Program-made: the position numbers and the translations under genes | Source: CAWCKS01 sp963763485 | Lineage (GTDB): Bacteria > Pseudomonadota > Alphaproteobacteria > Rhizobiales > Xanthobacteraceae | Length of the DNA stretch: 64,000 bases | Assembly: GCA_963763485.1 (NCBI GenBank) | Contig: CAVXOW010000006.1 | Location: 1,178,001 to 1,242,000 of the forward strand | Direction of reading: 5' to 3' | The notes under the pieces: model-generated | Database searches by the model: none | What the model was told of the DNA's origin: nothing | Seen by the model: only the letters and a program-made list of their open reading frames with translations | Part shown: in pieces, positions 27,446 to 36,235 of the stretch | Numbering within the stretch: position 1 is the first letter of the stretch | How the letters are laid out: each line of letters starts with the position of its first letter

Positions 27446-27868
27446 TTAGCGGCCGTAGGGGAAGCAGCGGTCGCGATCGAGTGTGAGACCGAAATGCGCT
27501 CCCAGCGCAGCGATGGCCGCGGCCTGCTGCGGATAGGGATCGGCATTGGCTGCGGCAACGATGATGATCCGGAACCCGCCGCGGTCCTTGCCGCCAGGCG
27601 GCAGCATCGCCGTCGCCAGCGCATTGCCCTCCCCGTCACGCAACGTGAGGAACAGCGGCATCTCGCGCTGGACATGGGCCTCGAGGCCGATGTCGCGCTC
27701 GATCGCATCGGGCCGCTGCGAACGCCAGGCCTGGACTGCCTTCTCCCGCTCGCGGCGGAAATATTTCTCGACGGTGTGGCTCATCAGACGCGACTCGTGC
27801 GCCGCTTCGCCTTCCGTCTCGATGCGGAACCAGGTCTTGCCATCAGGCGCGTCGCAAACATACTTCAT
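27446..27868 (-). CDS. Conserved hypothetical protein
   Basis: 140 residues, not assigned. It begins MKYVCDAPDGKTWFRIETEGEA, contains a charged segment (EKYFRREREKAVQAWRS) and ends with LGAHFGLTLDRDRCFPYGR. No signal peptide or membrane span. The composition and clean frame suggest a real gene, and I recall similar proteins in Bradyrhizobium without known role. Confidence 0.65.
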   Translation of the reverse strand: MKYVCDAPDGKTWFRIETEGEAAHESRLMSHTVEKYFRREREKAVQAWRSQRPDAIERDIGLEAHVQREMPLFLTLRDGEGNALATAMLPPGGKDRGGFRIIIVAAANADPYPQQAAAIAALGAHFGLTLDRDRCFPYGR

Positions 27869-27949
27869 TTGGCCTGTCCTGCGATGTCAGCAAGTCTAGG
27901 GCGGCAGGCCAGCAAAACCAAGCAAAACCGATATGAGATTTGCTCCCGT

Positions 27950-28672
27950 TCACAACGCGGCCGGTGCAACAGAAAGTCCGCGAACCTTGTGTTGCTCGAT
28001 CAAGCGGGCGACGAGCCCGGACGCCTTCGCCTCCTCGACAAAGTCTCGCAGGAAGGCGGCACCCAAGCTATTGCGCCGCTGCGTACCAATCGCCTGCTGT
28101 ACGGCGGTGAACTGACCGTCGAGAATTCGCGCGCCGGGAAGTGATTCCAGATCCGTCAGCAACCCGGGACGCAGGCCGGCCAATACCTCCAGCCCCTCAT
28201 TGCGGAATTTCGCAAGCGCGCCGCCTTCGACACGCAGCACAGTTGCCTGCTTGATATTGCGCTCCAGCCAGAGATCATAGGCCGCCCGCGCGGTGACGGC
28301 GATACGGACGCCGGGACGATCGACCTGGCTGATCTGCGTGATCGGGGAGCCCGCCGGCACCAGATAGGTCGCCTCAATCTCGGTATACGCGGCCGTGAAA
28401 GCAATCTTCTCGGCACGCTGCGGCTCCGCGCCGATCAGGCCGATATCCCAGACATTGTCGTCCACCGCATCGGCGAGCGGCCCGGGCTTCGCGAAGGGCA
28501 CATAGCGCACGGGAACGCCGAGCCGATCTGCGACGGCTTTTGCCATGCCGGGAGAGACCCCTTCCGGATCGCCGCTTGCGCTTCGCCCGGTGACCAGCAA
28601 AAAGTTACCGAGGTTGATGGCTGCGCGCAGGACACCCGTCGGGGCAAGCTCGGCGACAATTTCAGGCGACAT
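27950..28672 (-). CDS. ABC-type amino-acid substrate-binding protein family 3 (no signal peptide)
   Basis: 240 residues of the SBP_bac_3 fold. Visible blocks are PTGVLRAAINLGNFLLVTG, SPGMAKAVADRLGVPVRYVPF, DNVWDIGLIGAEPQRAEKIAFTAAYTEIEATYLVP and GVRIAVTARAAYDLWL, all characteristic of the family. A classical signal peptide is absent at this start, which is odd for a periplasmic binder. Either the true start lies upstream or this is one of the cytoplasmic/regulatory members. No permease or ATPase gene is adjacent. Confidence 0.8.
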   Translation of the reverse strand: MSPEIVAELAPTGVLRAAINLGNFLLVTGRSASGDPEGVSPGMAKAVADRLGVPVRYVPFAKPGPLADAVDDNVWDIGLIGAEPQRAEKIAFTAAYTEIEATYLVPAGSPITQISQVDRPGVRIAVTARAAYDLWLERNIKQATVLRVEGGALAKFRNEGLEVLAGLRPGLLTDLESLPGARILDGQFTAVQQAIGTQRRNSLGAAFLRDFVEEAKASGLVARLIEQHKVRGLSVAPAAL

Positions 28673-28739
28673 GGCATCCCCCTATCTTATTCCAGAGCAT
28701 TTTACTTTCGTCTTCGAAAGACCAGAGCAACGCGCGCGT

Positions 28740-29417
28740 CTAATCGTCAAAACCGACGAATACGGTCGCTTCGTCGATCGACTTTCGTTCGGACACAACC
28801 GCATTTGCCGGGAAGCTTTCATCCGGCCAGCCCAGCGCAATACTTTTCATGATGACCTGATCGTCGGCTATTCCGGCGTGCTCACGGACCACAGGTGATT
28901 GCATGATGCCCTGGCTGTTGATCACGGCGCCCAGCCCGCGAGACCAGGCGGCATTGACCAGGGCGGTCGCCACGGCGCCGCAATCGAAGGGCGTATCGTC
29001 GCTGCCATCAAGCACGCGGTCATAGGTCACGATCACGCAGACCGGCGCGTCGAATTGACGGAAGCCGCGCAGCACCCAGTCCTGGCGCATTTCCTTGTCA
29101 TCGCGCTTGATCCCCATTGCGGAGAACAATTGCTTGGCGACGCCAACCTGCCGGTCGCGGTGCTGACCTGCAAAGCCCTGCCCCGTGCGGAACTCGCGCG
29201 ACTGCGGTATGCCCGCCACCATCCGCTCGGTGTTGCCGGCGCGGATCCGATCCAGCGGTTCGCCGGTGATGATGTAGAAATTCCATGGCTGGGTGTTCAT
29301 CGATGACGGCGCGCGCATCGCCAAACCGATGATTTCCTTGATCAGTGCCTTGGGGACTGGATCGGGTTTGTAACCACGGATGCTCCGGCGACCGAGGATA
29401 ACGTCATCGAACTGCAT
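28740..29417 (-). CDS. Nitroreductase family protein
   Basis: FMN-dependent oxidoreductase of 225 residues. The N-terminal FMN-phosphate region is RRSIRGYKPDPVPK, then APSSMNTQPWNFYIITGE, the central PVCVIVTYDR and the C-terminal GVINSQGIMQSPVVREHAGI-type region with SIALGWPDE. The start at 29417 (MQFDDVILG) has GGGGAA upstream. The leader and first 11 codons of this gene are duplicated about 1.85 kb upstream at 31236-31339. Substrate is unknown; members reduce nitro groups, flavins or enones. Confidence 0.88.
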   Translation of the reverse strand: MQFDDVILGRRSIRGYKPDPVPKALIKEIIGLAMRAPSSMNTQPWNFYIITGEPLDRIRAGNTERMVAGIPQSREFRTGQGFAGQHRDRQVGVAKQLFSAMGIKRDDKEMRQDWVLRGFRQFDAPVCVIVTYDRVLDGSDDTPFDCGAVATALVNAAWSRGLGAVINSQGIMQSPVVREHAGIADDQVIMKSIALGWPDESFPANAVVSERKSIDEATVFVGFDD

Positions 29418-29489
29418 GGTCTGGTATTCCCCGGATGGCTGCTGAATTGGCCTGGTTTTCGCGGTTTCTCGGCCTTCGCGCAAGATAGA
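29386..29489. repeat. 104-bp direct repeat, copy 1 (nitroreductase leader and first codons)
   Basis: This segment covers the first 11 codons of the nitroreductase gene and about 70 bases of leader. It recurs in the same orientation at 31236-31339 with eight differences counted by eye (about 92% identity). Confidence 0.85.
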
Positions 29490-29587
29490 TCAAAGCTTGT
29501 CTGCGCTGAATCCCATTGGCTCGCGCCACACGAAAGGCAATCCGGCGCAACCAGCCGGCATCCTCGTTGCCTCTTATCTTAGCCCTT

Positions 29588-31156
29588 CTATCTAACGCCC
29601 TTCAGCAGATCCGCCATGCGCTCAGCGATGGCGACCGTGGTCAAATGGGTGTTGGCGCGCGGGACCTCAGGCATGATCGACGCATCGATCACGCGTAACC
29701 CCGTGCATCCGATCACGCGGCATTCGTGATCGACGACCGAGCGCGCGTCATCAGGCGCGCCCATGCGGCAGGTGCCGCTTGCATGCTGCGCGTCGCTGCA
29801 CTCGGCAAACAGCCAATCATCCAGCTCTGCGTCGCTGAACGGCTCGTCCATCGAGCGTCCGCTGGCGCCATAATCGACGCGGTCAGCGATATCGGTCACA
29901 CCAGGCTGAAGGCAGATATCACGCAGGCGGCGGACGCCATCGCGCAGGCGCACCAGATCGCGAGGGTCGGACAGCATGCGCTCCTCGACCGCCGGATCGA
30001 CCTCGGGGTCGGTCGTGGTAATTCGAACATAGCCCTGACTGAAGGCCTGATAGACGGAAACGGCGATGCGTCCCAGCGTGACATCAGTCATCGATTGCGA
30101 CGAGCGCGCAAGATTGCCGGCGATCATGATCATGTCGTTGTCGCCGGCGTCTGCGAGGCCGGACGAGTAGCGCAGGCAGCAATTGGTATGCCGGTGCATC
30201 GGCGTGCTGACGCGCCTGCCTTCGCGCAAATGCAACAGTGCGTTCACGATCGGATGGTCGAGCAAGTTCTCACCCACCGGCAAGTCCGCGCGGATCGGGA
30301 TGCCGAGCCTCTCCAACAGGGAGACGGGACCGATGCCGGAGCGTTGCAGGATGGCCGGCGAATGGATTGCACCGGCGCACAGGATCACCTCGCGCATCGC
30401 GCGGGGCGTGCAGGATTGGCCGTTCACGCGGACCCGGACGCCGCTGGCGTGCAGCCGATTGCCTTCGAAGGTGAGGGTGTCGACCAGGGCATGACCGACG
30501 ATGTCGAGGTTGCCGCGACCGCGCGCCGGCTCCAGATACCCGTCATTGGTGGAGATCCGCAAGCCGCCCTCGCTGTTGATGGCGTAGGGCGAGACGCCGG
30601 TACCAACAGGCGCGTTGTGATCCTCACACCAGCTATAGCCGAGGGCGAGCGCGGACGAGCGCAGTGCCCGGTCGACATTGCCCCAATCCGGGATCGGAGC
30701 TCGATACACTGGGATCGGACCGCGATCGCCGTGATAGGGTGCATCGGGGAAGTTCTTGTCCGTTTCGAGCTTGCAGAAATACGGCAGAATCTCGTCCCAT
30801 GACCAGCCCGTGCAGCCAGCGGCCGCCCAGCGGTCGATGTCATCGGGCACGGCGCGGATCGCGATCTGGCCATTGATTGTCGAGCTGCCGCCCATCGCGC
30901 GACCACGCCAGAGCAGCAGCGGCTGCTGCCGCTCGGTGCGTCGCGCCAGCAGCTTCGGCCAGCGGAAGTCGTCATCGCCGATGGCGCGCATCGGGTTTGG
31001 TATGCGGATGTGTTCTGGCGTGGTCGCGGTGCGCAGATCTTGCCCGGCTTCGAGCAGCAGCACACGATGCGTTGGGTCTTCGCTGAGACGCGCGGCCAGC
31101 GTCGCTCCGGCGGAACCTCCGCCGATGATGATCGTGTCGTATTCCTGTTCAATCAC
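29588..31156 (-). CDS. GMC-family FAD-dependent oxidoreductase
   Basis: 522 residues. FAD-binding motif TIIIGGGSAGATLAARLSED at the N-terminus, GMC signature WRGRAMGGSSTINGQIAIR, second signature GAIHSPAILQRSGIGP, and the active-site pair in QHASGTCRMG (His) and RANTHLTTVAIAERMAD (the downstream Asn/His region). It begins with a GTG at 31156. Distinct from the other GMC enzyme at 6828-8420, only moderately similar. It probably oxidises a hydrophobic or sugar-like alcohol; the electron acceptor is unknown. Confidence 0.9.
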   Translation of the reverse strand: MIEQEYDTIIIGGGSAGATLAARLSEDPTHRVLLLEAGQDLRTATTPEHIRIPNPMRAIGDDDFRWPKLLARRTERQQPLLLWRGRAMGGSSTINGQIAIRAVPDDIDRWAAAGCTGWSWDEILPYFCKLETDKNFPDAPYHGDRGPIPVYRAPIPDWGNVDRALRSSALALGYSWCEDHNAPVGTGVSPYAINSEGGLRISTNDGYLEPARGRGNLDIVGHALVDTLTFEGNRLHASGVRVRVNGQSCTPRAMREVILCAGAIHSPAILQRSGIGPVSLLERLGIPIRADLPVGENLLDHPIVNALLHLREGRRVSTPMHRHTNCCLRYSSGLADAGDNDMIMIAGNLARSSQSMTDVTLGRIAVSVYQAFSQGYVRITTTDPEVDPAVEERMLSDPRDLVRLRDGVRRLRDICLQPGVTDIADRVDYGASGRSMDEPFSDAELDDWLFAECSDAQHASGTCRMGAPDDARSVVDHECRVIGCTGLRVIDASIMPEVPRANTHLTTVAIAERMADLLKGVR

Positions 31157-31235
31157 GTCTGGTCATTTTCCACTGCGTACGCATTTCCAAAACGCGGGTC
31201 CAGGACGCGGACGGCGAACAACGCTTCGCCATCAT

Positions 31236-31339
31236 CGGCGACCGAGGATAACGTCATCGAACTGCATGGTCTGGGATTCCCCGGATGACTCCTGAAATGG
31301 CTTGTTTTTCGCGGTTTCTCGGCCTCCGCGCAAGATAGA
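31236..31339. repeat. 104-bp direct repeat, copy 2 (truncated nitroreductase start)
   Basis: Same orientation as copy 1. It encodes MQFDDVILGRR and then meets a TGA because homology ends after codon 11. It is therefore an orphan gene start placed upstream of the GMC gene, left by duplication or by deletion of a former second nitroreductase gene. Confidence 0.8.
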
Positions 31340-31403
31340 AGAAGGACCTGCAACCCAGACCGTTATGAGCGGCCGGCTCTCATCGCAGGCGATGACCGTC
31401 ACC

Positions 31404-32189
31404 TCAACGGTCCCGCTCCCATGTCGGCCGCCGCTTCTCGACAAAAGCCGAAAGCCCTTCCTGGGCATCCGGCGTACTGAAGATGTTGCACATGGTCTCG
31501 ATCTGATTTTCGATGTTGCGGCGATAGTCGAGATCATTCGCACGCATGAACGACTGGCGCCCAAGCGCCATGATCGTGGGCGACTTGGCTGCAAACATCT
31601 GGGCCGAGGCGAGTGCAGCTGCCATGAGTTCATCACGAGGCACCGCCCGATTGATAAGACCAAGCGAGGCGGCCTCCCGCGCGGAAATCGGCTTGCCGCC
31701 GAACAGCAGTTCAAAGGCCTTGTGACGTCCGATCTGTCGCGGCAGGTGGACAAGGTGAATGGCTGGTATCAGGCCGACATCGATTTCCGGGTAGCCGAGA
31801 TCGACGTCATCGGCTGCAATGATGACGTCGCTCGTGATCCCCAGCGTCATGCCGGCGCCGCGCGCGGCGCCGTTGATGGCGACTACAGTCGGTTTAGTCA
31901 TCGCGTACTGGATGTTCATCGTCTCGATGTAGAACTTGTACAGAAAAGCGCGCAGGTCGAGCGCACTGCCCTGCCGCGCCATGGTCAGATCCATGCCGCC
32001 GCAAAACAGGCCCTTCAGTGCACTGGTGAGAATGATGGCGCGCACCTCCCGGTCAGCGTCGGCCTCGCGGAACGCCGCATGAACAGCATCGATCATCGCA
32101 TGATCGATCGCGTTGACCGGCGGCCGGTTCATGGCAATCGTCGCGATCCGATCCTGGACCGAATAAGTGATGCGGTCTTGTTGGGACAT
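31404..32189 (-). CDS. Enoyl-CoA hydratase/isomerase family protein
   Basis: Crotonase-fold protein of 261 residues starting MSQQDRITYSVQDR at 32189. Oxyanion-hole segments are GLFCGGMDLTMARQG and NGAARGAGMTLGITSDVIIAADD. The acidic residues in LGYPEIDVGLIPAIHL occupy the position of the catalytic glutamates. The end FVEKRRPTWERDR is family-typical. GAGGAG and AAGG precede the start. It lies downstream of a flavoprotein relic and upstream of the GMC gene on the same strand. Confidence 0.88.
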   Translation of the reverse strand: MSQQDRITYSVQDRIATIAMNRPPVNAIDHAMIDAVHAAFREADADREVRAIILTSALKGLFCGGMDLTMARQGSALDLRAFLYKFYIETMNIQYAMTKPTVVAINGAARGAGMTLGITSDVIIAADDVDLGYPEIDVGLIPAIHLVHLPRQIGRHKAFELLFGGKPISAREAASLGLINRAVPRDELMAAALASAQMFAAKSPTIMALGRQSFMRANDLDYRRNIENQIETMCNIFSTPDAQEGLSAFVEKRRPTWERDR

Positions 32190-32215
32190 CCTTGCGGCTC
32201 CTCGGCGGCGCGGAG

Positions 32216-32336
32216 ATGATGGCATGCTTACCGGCATGCGGCTACGCTTCCTCCACGATCACGGATGAGCCCGCTTCGCGCACCGCGATCGGCGCCGGCG
32301 GTCCGTCGCGTTCGCCCGACCACGAGCACATCAGCT
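32216..32336 (-). pseudogene. Relic of an FAD-flavoprotein N-terminus
   Basis: Reading the minus strand, pieces match the start of the flavoprotein at 20427-22124: ADVLVVG, then in another frame AIAVREAGSSVIVEEA, a TAG, and PHAGKHAIIS. The corresponding intact segments are VDVVVVG, AAIVAREAGCSVIVVEA and PHAGGHAMIS. Frameshifts, a stop and loss of the rest of the gene show decay. DNA similarity to about 21970-22105 is visible by eye. Confidence 0.75.
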
Positions 32337-32642
32337 TTGGAGCTGAACACTGTCCGCTGAGTTTCTATTCCTGGCCTTGGACCCGAGCGGGGCATTCGGG
32401 CAAGCTTGCTCGGCGGCAAGCTGGCATAACTCGATGATTGCATAGACCATCGACCGGGTGAGCCGAGACCTTGACCGTTTAGTCACACCGGATAACCCGC
32501 GCCCCAAAAGGGCGGCCGCCCGAAGGGCAGCGGGTCCTTCCTGCCGGAATTCATATGCGGGGCGCGAAGCTCCGCGAAATTTCAATGACCGCGCAAGATC
32601 GTTGCTGAGTTGTCCAGCTCTTGGCGGGCATGCGAACTGAAT

Positions 32643-33536
32643 TCAATTCTTCAACCAATCGGCGTAAAGGGACATGTCGGGGAGAAGATCAGCGGCTTTT
32701 TCGAAATTCGCCTTAGCTATTTTTGGCGCGCCGTCACCATAGCGTGTCGCGAGGCGTTCGCCGTAGCTAACCAATGACTGCGAAACTAGAATGCTGAATG
32801 CGATGCAGTCGTCCGTTTGCCTGTCGAGCGCGTTGATAAAATTAGGGTAACGATCATCGATGCGGCCGGGCGAATATGGAAAACCGAAGAACCAAGCCGC
32901 CGCCGTCATCTTCATCGCGTCGCTGGTTTCCAGCATAGCTTTCACTTCCGTAATCCAAGCGTTGCGTTAAGTCGCAGTATCGGCGAAACCGTGGATGCTT
33001 TGCACCAACGGAGTAAGCAGGATCATTGCCTTGCCATCGGGCGTTATTCTTTCGCGCAACATTTGGCGCAACTCGTCTATGGGCGAGAATGGCGGAGCTG
33101 TGGCCAGCAGCTCCAAACGATAGGCAAAGGGAGAGCCTACATCCGCGCCGGCAAGATGGGCTTTCCGCGCAGCGACCTGCGCCTCATAATCCTCTACTAG
33201 AGGGCGAATATGCTGCTTTTTGACCGTTATGTAAGCGTTGGCAATAGTGAAGACTAACCCCAACGCAGCATTAGTTCCGCGCAATTCAGAAAGTAGCGCC
33301 TTACGATCGGCCTTTCGCTCAGCCAGCAATTGTGCACCCCAAGTTCCGGCAAAAGCTGCGATGAAAGTGCTAACTACCCCAATGGAAATTGGTGACCCCG
33401 CGATAGCCCACAGTCGCATTGTAAGCGTTAAATCATCCGCTACAGGTGCAAGAGCGACCAGAGCAATTGCAGAGAGCATGCCGACAAAAAACGCTAACAA
33501 TATAAAATCGTTTCTGCTCATTCGATCCGATGTCAT
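32643..33536 (-). pseudogene. Membrane-anchored hypothetical protein interrupted by an in-frame TAA
   Basis: From the ATG at 33536 (GAGGT upstream) 189 codons encode a protein with two N-terminal membrane spans (FILLAFFVGMLSAIALVALAP and a second at about residues 45-68) and a helical region RKADRKALLSELRGTNAALG. A TAA (32967-32969) stops it after GFADTAT. The same frame continues without shift (RNAWITEVKAMLETSDAMK...) to LLPDMSLYADWLKN at 32643. I recall full-length relatives joining both halves. So this is one gene of about 297 codons with a nonsense codon, or a read error. Function unknown. Confidence 0.75.
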
Positions 33537-33539
33537 CAA

Positions 33540-33879
33540 AAAGACCTCAACTCAATTTGCTTGATCTCCACTGCGAGACGATGCCGACGCTCGCCGCAAT
33601 CAAAGGTTCACCCTGCGCCCGCATCTAAACCTCATTTGTCCAACCTAGAGTCCGGGTTGGATAATTTGGGAGCTAAGGCTTTGAAAACAAACGACCCAAC
33701 TCAAACGATGGTGGGCCCGGCAGGACTATCCTCAAGAAGCGAAATCAGAGACATAGCGTGGCTAACCCACTCTAATGTCGTAACGGGTGCTAAAGGGCTT
33801 TTCCCGGCCCTGGCTAACCTCAGCGGTCATAAAACGTCTTGTAATACGAGCCGTTTTGCTGGTCGCGCAGGCGAGCGCT
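33540..33879. other. Intergenic stretch containing a tRNA 3'-end fragment
   Basis: No gene seen. The A+T-richer stretch from about 33600 ends in the att-like fragment at 33709-33727. It separates the Bradyrhizobium-type backbone from the primase/helicase module and probably holds the latter's promoter. Confidence 0.6.
33709..33727 (-). other. tRNA 3'-end fragment, probable attachment site (att)
   Basis: Read on the minus strand the 19 bases are agtcctgccgggcccacca. They fit exactly the 3' end of a tRNA: last T-loop bases AGT, T-stem CCTGC, acceptor CGGGCCC, discriminator A, and CCA. No tRNA body is attached. Such fragments are left at one end of elements that integrate into tRNA genes. Confidence 0.65.
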
Positions 33880-34329
33880 GTGACTGATGGCCATGGGCCC
33901 GGCGCTAGTGACGCCGGGACCGAGCATGGAAAAGGTAGTTCTGGGAACGACACAAAATCTACTCTCCAAATCACCACACAACAAGCGCCAGCGGCAAACT
34001 CGCTCTCGCGTAATAGCGATGAGCTGAAGCCCGACCCCTCGAACTACTGGCTGGTCTGTGCCCTCAAGGTCACGCTCGGCGACGCCGACGATCCCTGGAC
34101 TTGGGAGGAGTTGGTTGAAACGTTCGGCTGGTCCGGCAAGAGAAAGTGGCTGGCCGGCGTACGACGCCTTGCCGAAGATCTCGGCCTGGTAAAGCCGCCG
34201 CCGGTGCTGACGCTGCCTCAAGCGCGCCCCTGCGTGATTCCAACTCGCGTCATCAGGCCACCGCCGAAGTGGACGCTGCCTCCTCCGACGACGAGCGACG
34301 ACGGAGAGGACAGCCATGAAGATCAATGA
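33880..34329 (+). CDS. Small protein of the primase/helicase module
   Basis: 150 residues if started at the GTG at 33880; the same frame is open from 33787. The N-terminus is low-complexity (Gly/Ser/Asp). The second half is ordered: NYWLVCALKVTLGDADDPWTWEELVETFGWSGKRKWLAGVRRLAEDLGLVKPPP resembles a winged-helix-like fold. It overlaps the primase/helicase start by 14 bases, so the two are translationally coupled. The family was not recognised; it may load or assist the downstream helicase. Confidence 0.55.
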   Translation: MTDGHGPGASDAGTEHGKGSSGNDTKSTLQITTQQAPAANSLSRNSDELKPDPSNYWLVCALKVTLGDADDPWTWEELVETFGWSGKRKWLAGVRRLAEDLGLVKPPPVLTLPQARPCVIPTRVIRPPPKWTLPPPTTSDDGEDSHEDQ

Positions 34330-35731
34330 CGAGATCGAGCAGGCCAACGCCGACGCTAAGCCGGTGAAGAAAGCGTCGTGGCAGCTGCTGCTCGAGGAGC
34401 TGAACGCAAAATACTGCGTGGTGCAGGAAGGTGGTCGCGTTTACGTTCATCACTTCGAACGCCACGAGCACCGCGGCCATGTTCGCCAGGTCTCAACATT
34501 CATGACGTTCGCGGAGTTCCGCAACCTGCTGCTCAACCGTACGATCAAGTACGGCCGCAAGCGCGTCAGGGCTGGCGACTTTTGGTTAGAGCACCCCAAG
34601 CGTCGCCAGTATGCCGGCCTGGTGTTCGAACCAGGCGGCGCCGAGGTGATTGCCGGCCGGCTCAATCTATGGAAGGGCTGGCCCTTCGAGCCAAAGCAAG
34701 GCGACTGGTCACTGATGCAGCGGCACATCATGGAGGTGCTGGCAGCCGGCAACGAGGAACGGGCCAATTATATCCTGAGCTGGATGGCCTGGGCCGTGCA
34801 GCACCCGGCTGAGCAAGCCGAGGTCTGCCTGGTCTTCAAAGGTCGAAAAGGCACCGGCAAGGGAACGCTGGGTCGAGCGCTGCGCCAGGTGTTCGGACAG
34901 CACGCTGCTCATATCAGTTCGAGCAAGCATCTGACCGGAGAGTTCAACTTCCATCTGAGGGACGCCTGCTTATTGTTTGCTGACGAGTGCTTGTGGCCCG
35001 GCGACCGCGCCGCAATCGGTTCATTGAACAGGCTGATCACGGAGCCGACCCTGCAGATTGAGGCCAAGCACCGCAACCTTGTCGAGACGCCGAACTATTT
35101 GCACATTGTCATGGCGAGCAACGAAAACTGGGTCGTTCCAAGCGGCGAATGCGAGCGACGCTATGTGCTGTGCGAGGTGCCGGACAGCCAGATCCAAAGC
35201 CGCGAGTGGTTCGCGCCGTTGTATGCGCAAATGGATGCCGGCGGCTACGCGGCGATGCTCTACGATCTCCTGCATCACGATCTCGGCGACTGGCACCCGC
35301 GCGACCTGCCGGCAGACACCGGCCTATTCGAACAGCAGCGGCTCAGCCTGGCGCCGCTCGACAACTGGTGGTGCGAACTGTTGGAGCGCGGCACACTTGC
35401 CGGCAGTGATCCTGAGAACCCCAACTGCGCACGCAGTGGCAAATGGCAGCAGGAAACCACGGACAAAAACGGCCACTGGCACTTCGTCACCAGGCCTGGC
35501 CTGCTCGACGATGCTCGCACCATCGAGCCGCGGCTCCGCTACCATATCGGAGACAACCAGCTCGGCGACCACCTCAAGAGGCAAGGCTGCAGCAACGAGC
35601 ATCGCGTTCTCCGAATGCGTGGCTGGACATTTCCGGCGCTGCTCGAGCTACGACAGGCCTGGGAAGCGCGTTTTCCAGGCTGGCCCTGGCGCAACCCGGG
35701 AATTACCGAATGGCAGGCCGAGGAGGCATGA
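34316..35731 (+). CDS. DUF5906-like primase/SF3-type helicase of a mobile element
   Basis: 471 residues. Walker A is FKGRKGTGKGTLG (about residues 174-186) and Walker B is LLFADECLW (Asp and Glu near 223-224). A sensor-like Asn occurs in HIVMASNENWVVP, and an arginine-rich segment CERRYVLCEVPD follows. This order is that of phage/plasmid primase-helicases of the DUF5906 (D5-like, SF3) type, which unwind origins during replication of integrated elements or phage satellites. GGAGAGGA precedes the ATG. The C-terminal 100 residues (YHIGDNQLGDHLKRQGCSNEHRVLR) look like a DNA-binding tail. No integrase or capsid gene is nearby. Confidence 0.82.
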   Translation: MKINDEIEQANADAKPVKKASWQLLLEELNAKYCVVQEGGRVYVHHFERHEHRGHVRQVSTFMTFAEFRNLLLNRTIKYGRKRVRAGDFWLEHPKRRQYAGLVFEPGGAEVIAGRLNLWKGWPFEPKQGDWSLMQRHIMEVLAAGNEERANYILSWMAWAVQHPAEQAEVCLVFKGRKGTGKGTLGRALRQVFGQHAAHISSSKHLTGEFNFHLRDACLLFADECLWPGDRAAIGSLNRLITEPTLQIEAKHRNLVETPNYLHIVMASNENWVVPSGECERRYVLCEVPDSQIQSREWFAPLYAQMDAGGYAAMLYDLLHHDLGDWHPRDLPADTGLFEQQRLSLAPLDNWWCELLERGTLAGSDPENPNCARSGKWQQETTDKNGHWHFVTRPGLLDDARTIEPRLRYHIGDNQLGDHLKRQGCSNEHRVLRMRGWTFPALLELRQAWEARFPGWPWRNPGITEWQAEEA

Positions 35732-36235
35732 GGCGGCCAGAGCTCACGATGTAGGTCTGGAGGTGGCCGTGCGTCGGCTGGGACGCCTGTGTCGGGGGAT
35801 GAGAATATCTAGCCTGACATGGCCTGTCGGATAAACTTTTCTTCATTTAGATGACTCAGGTGACACAAATAGAAGAAGTTCTTATTCGACGGGTACTTTT
35901 GTTGTTTCGCTCGCCAACCCCGCGGTGACACAGCCGACACATCGCGGACCGGCGGATAGAATTAGACATGAAAAACGGCAGCAGCTGAAGCAAAAGTGAA
36001 TGCTCAAGTCGCTCGGAAGCACCGCGGCCAACGTCCCTCATGAGCGCTTTGCGCAGGAAGTCGCAAAGGACAACTGGCTGCAGCTGCCACAAGTTTCCAG
36101 AAGGCCGAGCCGCACTGTTGCCACGGACATAACAGCTGGCTCCTGACAGAGATTGCCGTGCTGTTTGCGTCTCTGGTCTGAAGTTTGAACACCACATTGG
36201 TGTGCCGTGATCGCTAAAGCGCAAGAGAAAAAGAC
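35732..36235. other. Intergenic stretch after the primase/helicase, nothing recognised
   Basis: About 500 bases. Short frames on the minus strand (for example 35856-36224) lack coding character and ribosome binding sites. The sequence is less G+C-rich than the neighbours, as expected for mobile-element flank. Confidence 0.5.

Noticed and set aside
29726..30802. A 358-codon plus-strand frame opposite the second GMC gene
   Set aside because: Antisense shadow of a clear GMC oxidoreductase; no motif of its own.
31153..31353. A 66-codon minus-strand frame before the GMC gene
   Set aside because: It is explained by the duplicated nitroreductase leader read in a different frame.
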